From Maritimibacter alkaliphilus HTCC2654 (lineage in GTDB: Bacteria; Pseudomonadota; Alphaproteobacteria; Rhodobacterales; Rhodobacteraceae), in NCBI RefSeq assembly GCF_000152805.1, contig NZ_CH902578.1:849184-913183 (forward strand): 64,000 nt of DNA. The letters are read 5' to 3'. Position numbers and translations under genes: made by a program. The stretch's first letter is position 1. Each line of letters begins with the position of its first letter. Shown here piece by piece: positions 37,455-46,761 of the stretch. Below the pieces are notes generated by a model that had not been told where the DNA came from, searched no databases, and saw only the letters and a program-made list of their open reading frames with translations.

Positions 37455-38699
37455 ATGCCGACCCGCATTTTCGGGCGTCAGGTCACGATCCTGAACAACC
37501 CCCATGCCATTCAGCATGTGATGGTGAAGAACCACGACAACTACGAGCGCAAGGCCCCGCAGCAACGCCGGGCGCTGGAGCAGCTTCTGGGCGACGGTCT
37601 GTTCATCTCCGATGGCGAGACGTGGCAGTTCCGGCGGCGCGAGGTCGCGGCGACCGTTCACCGCCGGAAGCTCGACATCTTCGCGCCCGTCATGGTCGAC
37701 GCGACCGAGGAACTGGCGCAGCACTGGCACCAGATGGGCGACGGCGCACAGGTCGACGCGCTGGTGGAAATGGCCGATCTGACGGCTGAAATCATCGCGC
37801 GCGCCGTGTTCGGCAGCAAGCTGGGGCGCGACAAGACGCTCGAAGTGATCCAGGGCTTCACCGACTACCAGAAGGTCGTGAACCAGATCAACGTCGCCTA
37901 TTTCCTTGGCGCGGACGACGGCTGGCCGCTGTTTCCCGGCCCCCGCCGCCGCGCCTCGATCGCGCGTGTGCACCGGGTGATCGACGAGTTGATCGCGCAT
38001 CACCTGTCGGGTCGCGGCGACCCGAATTCCATGATCGCCATGCTGATGAAGTCGGTCGATCCGCGCACGGACAAGCCGATGACCCCGGTCGAACTGCGAA
38101 ACGAGGCCGCGACGATCTTCATGGCCGGGCACGAAACCACGGCGGCCACCCTGACATGGGCCTGGTATCTGCTGTCGCGCGCCGAATGGGCCGAAGACCA
38201 GCTTCACCGCGAGTTGGACGAGGTTCTGGGCGGGCGCGCCCCGACGCTGGCCGACGTGCCCCGGCTGAAATACACCCGCGCCATCATCGACGAAACGCTA
38301 CGGCTTTATCCCCCCGTCCCGATCCTCGGGCGGCAGGCGAAGGAAGCCGACATGATCGGCGAGTTCCCGATCGACGCCAAAAGCCTCGTCCTCGTGATCC
38401 CGTGGCTTCTGCATCGGCATGAGGAGTTCTGGGAGCGCCCGCATAATTTCGAGCCGGACCGGTTCCTCGACAAGCGGCCCAAGTTCCCCTTCGCCTATAC
38501 GCCCTTCGCCGTCGGCCCGCGCGTCTGCGCCGGGACCGCCTTCGGTCAGGTCGAGGCGGTTCTGTGCCTCGCCACCCTCGCCCAGCAATTCCGGGTGCGT
38601 GTGCCCGAGGGTGCCGATGTCGTGCCCCAGTGCCGTCTGACCCTGCGTCCGCGCGGGGGACTGCCCGTGACCATCCATCCGCGCCGGGACCGTGGCTAA
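37455..38699 (+). CDS. Cytochrome P450
   Basis: At least 414 residues of a bacterial P450 monooxygenase. Motifs in order are: I-helix AGHETTAATLTW (about residues 223-234) with the oxygen-activating Thr, K-helix ETLR (about 280-283), and the heme-binding loop FAVGPRVCAGTAFG with the axial cysteine near residue 357. No membrane helix is visible, so it is a soluble enzyme needing ferredoxin or a flavodoxin partner. The first canonical start is ATG 37455, but coding similarity extends about 50 codons upstream (separate entry). The last 8 bases overlap the acyltransferase gene. The substrate is unknown. Confidence 0.9.
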   Translation: MPTRIFGRQVTILNNPHAIQHVMVKNHDNYERKAPQQRRALEQLLGDGLFISDGETWQFRRREVAATVHRRKLDIFAPVMVDATEELAQHWHQMGDGAQVDALVEMADLTAEIIARAVFGSKLGRDKTLEVIQGFTDYQKVVNQINVAYFLGADDGWPLFPGPRRRASIARVHRVIDELIAHHLSGRGDPNSMIAMLMKSVDPRTDKPMTPVELRNEAATIFMAGHETTAATLTWAWYLLSRAEWAEDQLHRELDEVLGGRAPTLADVPRLKYTRAIIDETLRLYPPVPILGRQAKEADMIGEFPIDAKSLVLVIPWLLHRHEEFWERPHNFEPDRFLDKRPKFPFAYTPFAVGPRVCAGTAFGQVEAVLCLATLAQQFRVRVPEGADVVPQCRLTLRPRGGLPVTIHPRRDRG

Positions 38700-39696
38700 G
38701 CCGGTCAAGAAAGCCGCCCGCCGGTGGCGCCCGGAAACGCCGCCGACCTGGGAAGACTTCAAGGCAGGCGGCGGCAGACGCGCGCGTTGGCGGCGCTATT
38801 GGCTGCGCGACACACGGGACGGGATCGTCGACTACATCATGCACTACGGCCTGCGCCTCGCCCCGCTCGAACTGTGCTCGAGCGTCGGTGACGCGCTTGG
38901 GCGCACCGTCGGGATGCGCAACTACGAACTTCCCGTGAATCGGTTCCGGGCGGTTCTGTCCGCGATCCGCCCCGACTGGTCACCCGACGAGGTCGAAGCC
39001 AAGGTCAAGGACGGGTTCGGGAACTTCGGACGCCTGATGACCGAATTTTCCGTGCTCGACCGCATCTACCCGATGGGCCGCGTGACGGTTCACGGGCTGG
39101 ACCATCTCGAAGCGGTCAAGGGAGGGCCCCTGATCCTGCTAGGCCTGCATCTGGGCAATTTCGAGGTTCTGGGCCCCACCCATATCGCTCACGGCGTGAA
39201 CATCATGGGGGTCTATGAGCCGCCCGACAGCCGGTTTCGCCACGCGCTCGCCATCACCGCGCGCGAACGCTTCGGCGGCAAGGTGTTTCCGGCCGGTGTC
39301 GACGGAACCCGCCCGATGATGAAATGGCTGCGCGAAGGCAACGCGGTCCAGATTTTCGCGGACGAATTCATCCACGGCGGCGTGCGCGGCCCGTCGCTTG
39401 GACGTGGCGTCCGTTTCGACGGCAACATCGCCTTCGCGGTGCGCATGGCGCGCAAGACCGGGGCGCAGATCCTTCTGACCCATGCGAAACGGCTCAAGGG
39501 CTGCCGGTTCGAAGTGCATTACATCCCCGTCGAAAGCGTCCTGAGCGACGAAAGCCTCGAAGAGGCCGTGACCCGGATCGACCTTATCGCAAGCCGCCGG
39601 ATCTTCGCGCTGCCCGAGCAATGGTACATGGGGCACGAGGTTCGCAATGCCGAGCCGATTGCCAAGGGGCGCCACCGCATCATCGGCGACGCCTGA
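38692..39696 (+). CDS. LpxL-like lysophospholipid/lipid A acyltransferase family protein
   Basis: A 334-residue acyltransferase of the LpxL/HtrB family. The catalytic motif is H-x4-E in LGLHLGNFEVLG (about residues 145-156). Other family positions lie in GVYEPPDSRF and the segment IFADEFIHGG. The N-terminal part is basic rather than clearly transmembrane. It may acylate lipid A or another lipid acceptor on the inner-membrane cytoplasmic face. The GTG at 38692 overlaps the P450 stop by 8 bases, so the two are translated together. It converges on the GTA cluster, with 6 bases between the stops. Confidence 0.8.
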   Translation: MAKPVKKAARRWRPETPPTWEDFKAGGGRRARWRRYWLRDTRDGIVDYIMHYGLRLAPLELCSSVGDALGRTVGMRNYELPVNRFRAVLSAIRPDWSPDEVEAKVKDGFGNFGRLMTEFSVLDRIYPMGRVTVHGLDHLEAVKGGPLILLGLHLGNFEVLGPTHIAHGVNIMGVYEPPDSRFRHALAITARERFGGKVFPAGVDGTRPMMKWLREGNAVQIFADEFIHGGVRGPSLGRGVRFDGNIAFAVRMARKTGAQILLTHAKRLKGCRFEVHYIPVESVLSDESLEEAVTRIDLIASRRIFALPEQWYMGHEVRNAEPIAKGRHRIIGDA

Positions 39697-39702
39697 CCCC
39701 GA

Positions 39703-42700
39703 TCATCCGCCCACCACGATCCGTGCCCCCGGCCCCGGCCCGAAGCTTTGCGACACCTGTGCGACCTCGATCTCGAAGGGGGCGGTCACGCTGTCCGCCG
39801 CCTGCATCGCGGCGGAATAGGTCCACGCGGCGCTCGTCACCACGACCTCGCGCTTCACCGATCCGCCGTCGATGACCCGTAAGACGTAGGATTCGCTTTC
39901 CTCGCCCAGCGGCACCTCGACCCCCTGCCAGCTATCGCCGTCGATCCGCGATCGCCGCACCCATGTGACCGCGTAGTCGCCGCCTGATGCCCGCGCGGAA
40001 ACATGCGCGGGCGTATAGGGTCTGAGCCCCACGCCATAGGTGGTGACCACGCTGTGCTCATAGGTCTCGTCGTCGATGGTTTCCGACGCGGGTCCGATCC
40101 GGTAGTGCCGTTCCAGCCCGCGCGCCGACAGCGGCAAGTTGAGGGGCGTCACCGCGCTGTCGAGGAATACCACCGTCGATCCCACCGGCCATTCGGCGGG
40201 CATCGCCCAGTCGCTCCCGACCTGTCCGCGCAGGCGGCCCGACAGCTCGTACACGTCCTCTTCGACCAGCACCGCGTCCGAGAACTGGAACACCTCCCAC
40301 CCGTCCGTGTCGCCGAAGCCGATCGCCGCGACGTTGGAACCGCTCAGGATACCGTCCAGACCCGCCGACGACACCGCGCCCTGCGGCAGCCGCACGCGCA
40401 GGGCCGGCCCCCGGTCGATCAGGCCGGGGCGTGCCCAGCGCAGCGTGCTTTCGGTGACACCGATCCGGGCCGGTGCGCGGATCACCTGATTGAGCGAATA
40501 GCCGTTCTCCGAAGCCGAGGAATACACCGCCACCGGCCCCGGCCACGGGTCCGACGCCACGGCAAGGCGCGGCAGATGCGGCGTCTCCTCCCCGGTCAGA
40601 AGCGGCAGGTCGAGGAACACGGGATAGACCGGCACGGCAGGTGTGAACTCCGCCAGCTCGATCTCGCTCTCGACTCCGTCCGAGGGGGTCAGCACGCCCG
40701 GTTCGACCCGCACCGCCTGAATCATCTGGACGCCCGCCTGCTCGACATGGTCGATGCGGAAATACCCGGTGCCGTCTGCGGTTTCCAATTCGACCACGTC
40801 GCCCGCCCGCCAGCTCAGGTCGGACGGGGCCAGCGCGAACCGCGCCCGGTCCCGCGCCACCCGCGCCTCGGCCAGCCACCGCTCGGTGATCCCCCGCGCC
40901 TCGGCTTGCGTCAGGATCATCGGCAGGTCCGAGGACGAGACGGAATGCGTCTCTTCGTCCGGAAAGATCGCTTCGACCGACCGCACCTCATAGGCGGACT
41001 CGGATTCCGTGTGATTGAGCCGCACCCGCCCCACCATCTCGGCCTCGGGCGCGCGCGAGAACTCCAGATCGCCCTCGATCTCGTCGGTCGCCACGAACCG
41101 CGCCGGGTCGAGCGTGCCGTCAGGCGTGCCCTTGCGCGTGAAGAACTCAAGCACCCCCTCGCGCTCCGCCGCCTCGAACCCGTAGGCCAGCATCAGCGGC
41201 TGAAGCGCCGTGCGCGCGTCTGTCACCTGATCGACCATGTAGCCGCGCACCAGACCATAGAGCCGCGAGACGTCGAAATGCGTGACGCCGGAGCGCGTGC
41301 AGATCTCGGACACGACCGAGGCGAGCGAGCGGTTGGAGTCCCGACCGTTCAGCCAATGGCCCCGCTCGTAATTCTCCCAATCCCCCCAGGCGGCCCGCTT
41401 TTTCGGGAACCACGGGAAAGGGCGCGCATCCCACGCCCAGACATGGGCGCGGTCCATGTCGATCATCTTGACGCCCGTCAGCTGGTGCACGGGGTTGTTC
41501 GCGGGGTTTTCCCAGAACTCGCGCACCGCCCGCAGATACTGCATCTGCATGAAATCGTCGCGGTGGCCGTTGGAATAACGCGGCAGCGAGCTTTCCGAGC
41601 TTTTCGGGTCCAGAAACTTGTTCGGCTGGTTCGTGCCCTTGTCGATGGCCGCGCAGCCGTATTCGGTGAACCAGATCGGTTTCGACCCCGCCACCCAGTC
41701 GGTCGACGCGGTTTGGCGCACGCCGCCGATGCGGTTGTGATGCTCGTTCTCCCACCAGCCCCGGATGTCCTTGTAGCGCCAGACCCACGGCTCATTGTGC
41801 GCCCCGTCGGTGATCGGGGTGCGAAGCTGGACCTCGCGCGCTTCCGGCGCGTGGTAATACCAGTCGTATCCCTCGCCGCCCATGACGTTCGATTTCAGGT
41901 AGTTAAGGTTGTAGATCGACCCCCAATGCGCGTCCGCGTGATCTTCGCCCTCGCGCCAGTCGGAGACGGGCATGTAGTTGTCGATGCCGATGAAGTCGAT
42001 GTTCGGATCGGACCAGAGCGCGTCGAGGTGAAAGAACACGTCGCCCGACCCGTCCTGCGGGTGATAACCGAAGTATTCCGACCAGTCGGCGGCATAGCTG
42101 ATCTTGACGCTCGGCCCAAGGATCAGGCGCACGTCGTTCGCCAGCGCCTGCAACTGCTCGACCACGGGGAAGCTGTTCCCCGCGCCCCGGATCTGGGTCA
42201 GCCCGCGCAGTTCCGACCCGATCAGGAACGCCTCGACCCCGCCCGCCTGCGCGCAGATCGTGGCGTAGTGCAGGATCATCCGGCGATAGGACCATTCATA
42301 GGGGCCGATGTAGGTCACCGTGCCCTCGACCGGGATGAAATGATGCGGCTGGGCGTTGCCGAAGAACGCCGCGACCTCAGCCTCGGCCGCCGCCGTCCCA
42401 TCGGGCGACCCCGCCTGCCCCGGCGCCTTTGACGTGGTGATCCGCCCGCGCCACGGCAGGCGCGGCTGATCGCCCGCACCCGTCCAAGGGTCGGTCCGCC
42501 CGTTTCCGTCCATCTGCTCCATCAGGATGAAGGGATAAAACGTGACGGCCTTCCCTGCCTCTTTCAACCGCGTGATCGCCTGATAGACCGAGAAATCCGT
42601 GGGCGTGCCGCCATAGACCGCGCGGTCCGCCTCATAGGGCACCAGCGACGCCCCGTCCCGGTCCAGTCCCGACACCTGCCATGGCATCTTGACCCCGTCC

Positions 42701-43632
42701 CGGTCCTTCTGATCCACGCGCGGCGCGATCTCGCACTGGTCCGCACGCAGGTCCGTGCCGAACCATGAGTCGACCAGCGACACGGACTCGCAGTTGGGCA
42801 ATTCCCCCTCGAGCATCCCAAGCGACGCCTCGAAATCCGGTTTGCCCAGCGGTGTGTGCTTGTTCGCGGGCGTCCGTTTTCCCGGCTCGCCGCCGAAATG
42901 CACCACATCCGTCGCCAGCGCATATTCCCCGCAACCGGGGATCATCGCGACCGCCTTGGTGCCGCGGGCAAGGTCCGGGGTCTCGCCGGGCTGTTCGGGG
43001 CGGAACACCTCGAAATTGAAGACCGGGATACGGTTGCCATATTGCGTGATGTCGAGGTTTTCGATCACCACATAGGCCGTGCCGCGAAACGCCGGTGTCT
43101 TGCCCGCGCCCAGCGCGGCTTCGAGCGTGGGATCGGGCATCTGCGCCTCGTCCCCCGGATAAACGCGCATCGTCAGGTGCTTGGGCTTCACCTCTTTTCC
43201 GTCCGCCCAGATCCGGCCGACATGGGTGATCTCGCCCTCGCAAAGCGCGATGGCGAGCGACACGGAGTAGGAATACTCGGTCACCGTCGGCCCCTTGGGG
43301 GCGAGGAAGCCTTTGCCCGACCCTTGCGCCTCGCCGTCCGTGATGGTCCGGTTCTCGCGCACCTTGCCCGACCAGATCACCTGACCGCCCGTACGGTAGC
43401 GGCCATAGACCTGACCCACGGGTGCGCCCTCGGAGACGCCGGTGATGCGCAGGCGGTCGACCTTGCCGGTTTCGACCGGCTCGGACCCGGTGCTCATCAA
43501 GCGGTTGTCGATCATGCGCCCGGCGATGGCGCCGACCGCGCGGCCGATCACGACCGAGGACAGGCCCAGAACCGAGCCGCCGATGGATGCGCCAAGACCC
43601 GCGCCGATGGCGGACAGAACGATGGTGGCCAT
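39703..43632 (-). CDS. GTA g15-like host-attachment protein ('megatron') with TIM-barrel domain
   Basis: A 1309-residue protein equivalent to RcGTA g15, the large tip protein that contacts the recipient cell. The N-terminus has a short hydrophobic Gly/Ala segment (residues 1-35). A tail-hub-like region follows to about residue 440. The GTA TIM-barrel (about 440-740) has GIDNYMPVSDWREGED and SKPIWFTEYGCAA, with a glycosidase-like Glu. A Phage-tail_3-type region begins near residue 790. C-terminal beta-rich repeats end in PGPGARIVVGG. It is the last gene of the cluster and lies 3 bases after g14. The barrel may cleave surface polysaccharide, which is inference. Confidence 0.9.
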   Translation of the reverse strand: MATIVLSAIGAGLGASIGGSVLGLSSVVIGRAVGAIAGRMIDNRLMSTGSEPVETGKVDRLRITGVSEGAPVGQVYGRYRTGGQVIWSGKVRENRTITDGEAQGSGKGFLAPKGPTVTEYSYSVSLAIALCEGEITHVGRIWADGKEVKPKHLTMRVYPGDEAQMPDPTLEAALGAGKTPAFRGTAYVVIENLDITQYGNRIPVFNFEVFRPEQPGETPDLARGTKAVAMIPGCGEYALATDVVHFGGEPGKRTPANKHTPLGKPDFEASLGMLEGELPNCESVSLVDSWFGTDLRADQCEIAPRVDQKDRDGVKMPWQVSGLDRDGASLVPYEADRAVYGGTPTDFSVYQAITRLKEAGKAVTFYPFILMEQMDGNGRTDPWTGAGDQPRLPWRGRITTSKAPGQAGSPDGTAAAEAEVAAFFGNAQPHHFIPVEGTVTYIGPYEWSYRRMILHYATICAQAGGVEAFLIGSELRGLTQIRGAGNSFPVVEQLQALANDVRLILGPSVKISYAADWSEYFGYHPQDGSGDVFFHLDALWSDPNIDFIGIDNYMPVSDWREGEDHADAHWGSIYNLNYLKSNVMGGEGYDWYYHAPEAREVQLRTPITDGAHNEPWVWRYKDIRGWWENEHHNRIGGVRQTASTDWVAGSKPIWFTEYGCAAIDKGTNQPNKFLDPKSSESSLPRYSNGHRDDFMQMQYLRAVREFWENPANNPVHQLTGVKMIDMDRAHVWAWDARPFPWFPKKRAAWGDWENYERGHWLNGRDSNRSLASVVSEICTRSGVTHFDVSRLYGLVRGYMVDQVTDARTALQPLMLAYGFEAAEREGVLEFFTRKGTPDGTLDPARFVATDEIEGDLEFSRAPEAEMVGRVRLNHTESESAYEVRSVEAIFPDEETHSVSSSDLPMILTQAEARGITERWLAEARVARDRARFALAPSDLSWRAGDVVELETADGTGYFRIDHVEQAGVQMIQAVRVEPGVLTPSDGVESEIELAEFTPAVPVYPVFLDLPLLTGEETPHLPRLAVASDPWPGPVAVYSSASENGYSLNQVIRAPARIGVTESTLRWARPGLIDRGPALRVRLPQGAVSSAGLDGILSGSNVAAIGFGDTDGWEVFQFSDAVLVEEDVYELSGRLRGQVGSDWAMPAEWPVGSTVVFLDSAVTPLNLPLSARGLERHYRIGPASETIDDETYEHSVVTTYGVGLRPYTPAHVSARASGGDYAVTWVRRSRIDGDSWQGVEVPLGEESESYVLRVIDGGSVKREVVVTSAAWTYSAAMQAADSVTAPFEIEVAQVSQSFGPGPGARIVVGG

Positions 43633-43635
43633 ATG

Positions 43636-44058
43636 CTACCCCCTTTCGGGAAAACGGAACGTGCCGACGATGCGGCGGCGCCATGGGGCGGAAAGCGAGC
43701 TTTCGACGACCCCGTGACCGGAATAGGCGTGGATGAAGGTCTCGGACGTCGCGAGCACGCCGAGGTGCTTCGCCACCCCCTTGTCCCGCATCCGAAACAA
43801 CAAAACATCGCCGGGATCGGGGCGCTCGACGCGGGTCAGAAGCGCGGTGGCGGTTCGCATGAGCACCTCGTCACGCGACGGCTCGGACCAGTCGGGCGTG
43901 TAAGGCGGGATCGCCACCGGCTCCCCCCCATAAAGCGCGCGCCAAATGCCACGGATCAGGCCAAGACAATCGGTGCCAGCCCCCTTGCAGGAGGCTTGGT
44001 GACGATAGGGCGTGCCGATCCATGTCCGCGCCTCGGCCAGCGCATCGGACCGGATCAC
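43636..44058 (-). CDS. GTA g14-like NlpC/P60-type cell-wall peptidase
   Basis: A 140-residue NlpC/P60 peptidase equivalent to RcGTA g14. The catalytic Cys lies in GAGTDCLGLIRGIW, the His is in GVAKHLGVLA, and a third polar residue is in AYSGHGVVES. It should cut the peptidoglycan stem peptide as DNA passes into the periplasm. It overlaps g13 by 4 bases and is 3 bases from g15, as in the standard GTA order. Length matches the family. Confidence 0.9.
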   Translation of the reverse strand: MIRSDALAEARTWIGTPYRHQASCKGAGTDCLGLIRGIWRALYGGEPVAIPPYTPDWSEPSRDEVLMRTATALLTRVERPDPGDVLLFRMRDKGVAKHLGVLATSETFIHAYSGHGVVESSLSAPWRRRIVGTFRFPERG

Positions 44059-44942
44059 TTGCCGCCCCCGGTTTCGTCCACCGTGGTGCCCTGCACGGGC
44101 ACCGACAGCAGCCGATCCTCGCCGGGGATATGGGGAAACCCGCGAAAGTTGACGATGTTGTCGAACCGCTCGCGGCAGGTCTGATGGCGCTTGTCACAGC
44201 CCGCCTCGATCCGAACGCGGTCGCCCACGCGCATCGGCGCACGCAGGGCCTGCCACAGTTCGACCACCCGGCCCCCGGCCCCGATCCCATCGTTCTTGAT
44301 GACACCGACAAGACCCTTTGCGCCACCGTCCAGCACGGCAAAGCGCCCCTTCTCGAACCACCGCTCAGGCTGTTCGACCGCCCCGTCGAGGGTGAAACGC
44401 ACATCGTCTTCGATGGCGACCACCGCCAGCTCCGCGGAAAACCCCGGCTGTTCCGTGTCGAAGCCACAGCGCCCGTCGCCCAGAACCGCCGAGCAGGCCG
44501 ATTGATAGACCCGACCCTGCGGACGGTTCAGCGTTTCGGTCAGCCCCAGCAATTCGGCCCGGAACGCACCGCCGGAGCGCGTGATTTCGCCCAGCGTGCC
44601 GCGAAACTGCAAAAGCCGCTCCTCCGGGTTGGCCCAGTTCACCAGCCACGCCTCGACGCTGGCCCCGTCGAACCGGCCCGCGCGAATGTCGGCCTCGGTG
44701 ACCGAGGCATCCGACAGCGCGCCCAGCGCCTCGGTGTTGTCGATGGCAAGCCCGGTGGTCTGCATGATCGCGTGCGCCGTCAGCCCGGTATCGGCCCGGT
44801 AAACAACGCCGCCGAACGCGACATCGGTGTCGTGATCGGTGAATCCACGCACCCAGCCATCCTTGCGCCTGAGCAGCCAGCAGCGCGCAAGCGTCGTCAG
44901 CCCGGATTGCAGGTGGTCCAGAAAGTCCTCGGTCAATGCCAT
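44055..44942 (-). CDS. GTA g13-like tail hub protein (DUF2163/TIGR02218 type)
   Basis: A 295-residue baseplate hub protein like RcGTA g13. The opening LTEDFLDHLQSGLTTLARCW and GFTDHDTDV are typical of the DUF2163 family. A C-terminal region with cysteines, including CDKRHQTCRERFDN, is expected from the iron-sulfur-binding hub of RcGTA; the cysteine pattern is present here. It overlaps g12 by one base and g14 by four, so the tail genes form a tightly coupled set. Confidence 0.9.
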   Translation of the reverse strand: MALTEDFLDHLQSGLTTLARCWLLRRKDGWVRGFTDHDTDVAFGGVVYRADTGLTAHAIMQTTGLAIDNTEALGALSDASVTEADIRAGRFDGASVEAWLVNWANPEERLLQFRGTLGEITRSGGAFRAELLGLTETLNRPQGRVYQSACSAVLGDGRCGFDTEQPGFSAELAVVAIEDDVRFTLDGAVEQPERWFEKGRFAVLDGGAKGLVGVIKNDGIGAGGRVVELWQALRAPMRVGDRVRIEAGCDKRHQTCRERFDNIVNFRGFPHIPGEDRLLSVPVQGTTVDETGGGK

Positions 44943-45574
44943 CAGACCCGCACCTCCACCACTGGCACGTTCGGCACGTCGCCCGCCTGAAATGAGGCGA
45001 CCGAGGTCTGGATGCGGTCGGTGTCGAACCGCACCGGCACGTCGAACTCGAACCCCGCCGTGATCTCGGCTCCGATGGGGGGCGGGTTCATGAACGTCAC
45101 CACTCCCGTGGCCAGATCGACGGTGTAGTCGATGGTCTCGATCTTGGGGTCGCCGCCCAGACCCACCTTGACGCTGCCCGCCACCGGCTTGCGGATCGGT
45201 CGGGCATAGGTGTTGGTGCCGCTCTCATAGATCTTCACGACCTGAAACACCGTCGTCTCGCCGTCCCCCGTCCCGAGTCGCTGGTCGCGATACTCCGGGT
45301 CTTTCGACGGCAGGCTGGACTTGTAGTCGGACCAGTCTTTCCAGCGGAACCCGAACAGCTGCCCGCGCCGCGCCTCGAAGAACGCGATCAGCACCTCGAT
45401 ATCGTCGAGCGAGCGCATCCCCATCCCCGCGTCATAGCGGCGGCGGCTATGCGCCCATGGCGTGTTCCGCTCTTCGAACCCGTTGGCGAGCGTGACGACC
45501 TCGGTGCGCCGCTCCGGCCCGCCTACCGAGCCGAAGCTCAGGTTCGGGGGAAATCTGACCTCATGGAAACTCAT
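44942..45574 (-). CDS. GTA g12-like distal tail protein (TIGR02217 family)
   Basis: A 210-residue protein that corresponds to RcGTA g12, the distal tail ring. The opening FHEVRFPPNLSFGSVGGPER, the segment IEVLIAFFEARRGQLFGFRW and the C-terminal FEFDVPVRFDTDRI are characteristic of TIGR02217. Beta-rich, with no catalytic site. The ATG at 45574 lies 10 bases downstream of the g11 stop. Length equals the family norm. Confidence 0.92.
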   Translation of the reverse strand: MSFHEVRFPPNLSFGSVGGPERRTEVVTLANGFEERNTPWAHSRRRYDAGMGMRSLDDIEVLIAFFEARRGQLFGFRWKDWSDYKSSLPSKDPEYRDQRLGTGDGETTVFQVVKIYESGTNTYARPIRKPVAGSVKVGLGGDPKIETIDYTVDLATGVVTFMNPPPIGAEITAGFEFDVPVRFDTDRIQTSVASFQAGDVPNVPVVEVRV

Positions 45575-45584
45575 GGCGCCCTCC

Positions 45585-46244
45585 TCAGCTATACCGGCGA
45601 CCGCGCCCGAGCATCCGGTTCACCTGCGCGGCGACCTGCCCCTGTGAGCGGCGGAAACTTTCCGCATCCGGCGTCGTGATGTTCATGGTGACGTTGACCG
45701 AACGCCCGCCCTCGGCGCGCACGCCCAGCTTGCCGTCGCGGCCACGGGTCAGCGGCATGATCGCCTCCGGCCCCGCCTCACCCATCAGGCCCGTGGCCCC
45801 GCGCATGGGAAAAGACACCGGGCCGTTCACGATTCCGCCGTTCGCGAAGGGCATGACACGGCCTTGGGCAAATGCGCCGCCGTTGGCATAGGGCAGAAAG
45901 GCGTTCATCACCGTGCCCAGCCCCTGTCCCAGAATGCCGCCGAAATGGCTGACGAGCGGGGACACGGCGGCGTCATAGACCGTGTCCAGCATCGACCGGC
46001 CCAGCGATTGCAGCGCCTGCTCGGCGTTCATCGACCCATAGACCAGCCCGTCCAGCGACTTGCGCAACCCCCGTGTCATGCCGGACGACAGCCCCGACAC
46101 ATCGGTATTGAGCTTGTCGAACGTCGCGCCCACCCGTTCGATCTCGGCCGAGAAATGCGCGGTCAGCGCGGTCGCCCCCTGAAGCGAGCCTTCCAGCGCC
46201 GCCACCTGATCGTCGAATGCATCAAGGCTTTCAATGTCCGCCAT
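45585..46244 (-). CDS. GTA g11-like short tape-measure protein
   Basis: A 219-residue tape measure protein like RcGTA g11. It is short by phage standards, consistent with the short GTA tail. An N-terminal helical part (about 1-110) includes LSSGMTRGLRKSLDGLVYGS, and a Gly-rich middle repeats FANGG and YANGG. A C-terminal VNVTMNITTPDAESFRRS follows. It overlaps g10.1 by 14 bases. In the particle it should set tail length and line the DNA channel. Confidence 0.9.
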   Translation of the reverse strand: MADIESLDAFDDQVAALEGSLQGATALTAHFSAEIERVGATFDKLNTDVSGLSSGMTRGLRKSLDGLVYGSMNAEQALQSLGRSMLDTVYDAAVSPLVSHFGGILGQGLGTVMNAFLPYANGGAFAQGRVMPFANGGIVNGPVSFPMRGATGLMGEAGPEAIMPLTRGRDGKLGVRAEGGRSVNVTMNITTPDAESFRRSQGQVAAQVNRMLGRGRRYS

Positions 46245-46449
46245 CGGTCATCTCTCCTGTATCTGCGGGCGTGTCGGGAAAGGCCCGCGCCAGATCTTCC
46301 AGCCGCGCCCGGTCAAGCGGCCCCGCCGCCCCGTCCCGGCCCAGCATCAGCGTGAGTTCGGCGGGCGTGAGCGCCCAGAATTCATGGGGGCGCAGGCCCA
46401 GCCCGCGCATCCCCAGCCGCATCAGCCCGGACCAGTCGAAGCCGCTCAT
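46231..46449 (-). CDS. GTA g10.1-like tail assembly chaperone (phage TIGR02216 type)
   Basis: A 72-residue small protein that matches the phage_TIGR02216 family found as g10.1 in the GTA cluster. The core is LRPHEFWALTPAELTLMLG. It overlaps g10 by 4 bases and g11 by 14. In phages, proteins at this position help assemble the tape measure, so a chaperone role is inferred by position. It is usually missed because of its size. Confidence 0.88.
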   Translation of the reverse strand: MSGFDWSGLMRLGMRGLGLRPHEFWALTPAELTLMLGRDGAAGPLDRARLEDLARAFPDTPADTGEMTDGGH

Positions 46450-46760
46450 TCCACCTCCGGCAGGCTGAAGGCGCGCACGATAAGTTGCCCAGCCACGCGG
46501 GCGGCCTCCATCGGGCCACCCGCGATCTCGGCGGCGGCAAGGTCCATCGCCCCGTGTCCGCCACCGCGCAGGCCAGCGACCAGCACCGCGATCACGTCAC
46601 GCGCCGAAAACCGCCCGCCCTCGAACCGCTCGACAAGGGCCAGAAGGCTGTCGGCCCCCAGCCGGTCTTCGAGTTCCGCAAGCGCCCCGAGCGTCAGTTT
46701 GAGCGCCCGCCGCTCTCCGTCGATGGTCAGCGCCACCTCACCCGTCCACGGATTCGCCAT
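46446..46760 (-). CDS. GTA g10-like protein (GTA_gp10 family)
   Basis: A 104-residue protein at the g10 position between the tail tube and g10.1 genes. The sequence ALKLTLGALAELEDRLG, a common opening of phage tail-assembly proteins of this type, and RDVIAVLVAGLRGGG support the family. The ATG at 46760 lies one base after the g9 stop (TGACATG). It is thought to act with g10.1 in tail assembly. No enzymatic motif is present. Confidence 0.88.
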   Translation of the reverse strand: MANPWTGEVALTIDGERRALKLTLGALAELEDRLGADSLLALVERFEGGRFSARDVIAVLVAGLRGGGHGAMDLAAAEIAGGPMEAARVAGQLIVRAFSLPEVE

Positions 46761-46761
46761 G

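Noticed and set aside
40003-42432. Long 809-codon plus-strand frame inside the g15 region
   Set aside because: It is antisense to a confident GTA gene, has no family motif, and shows the Arg/His/Gly-rich composition of a shadow frame in GC-rich DNA.
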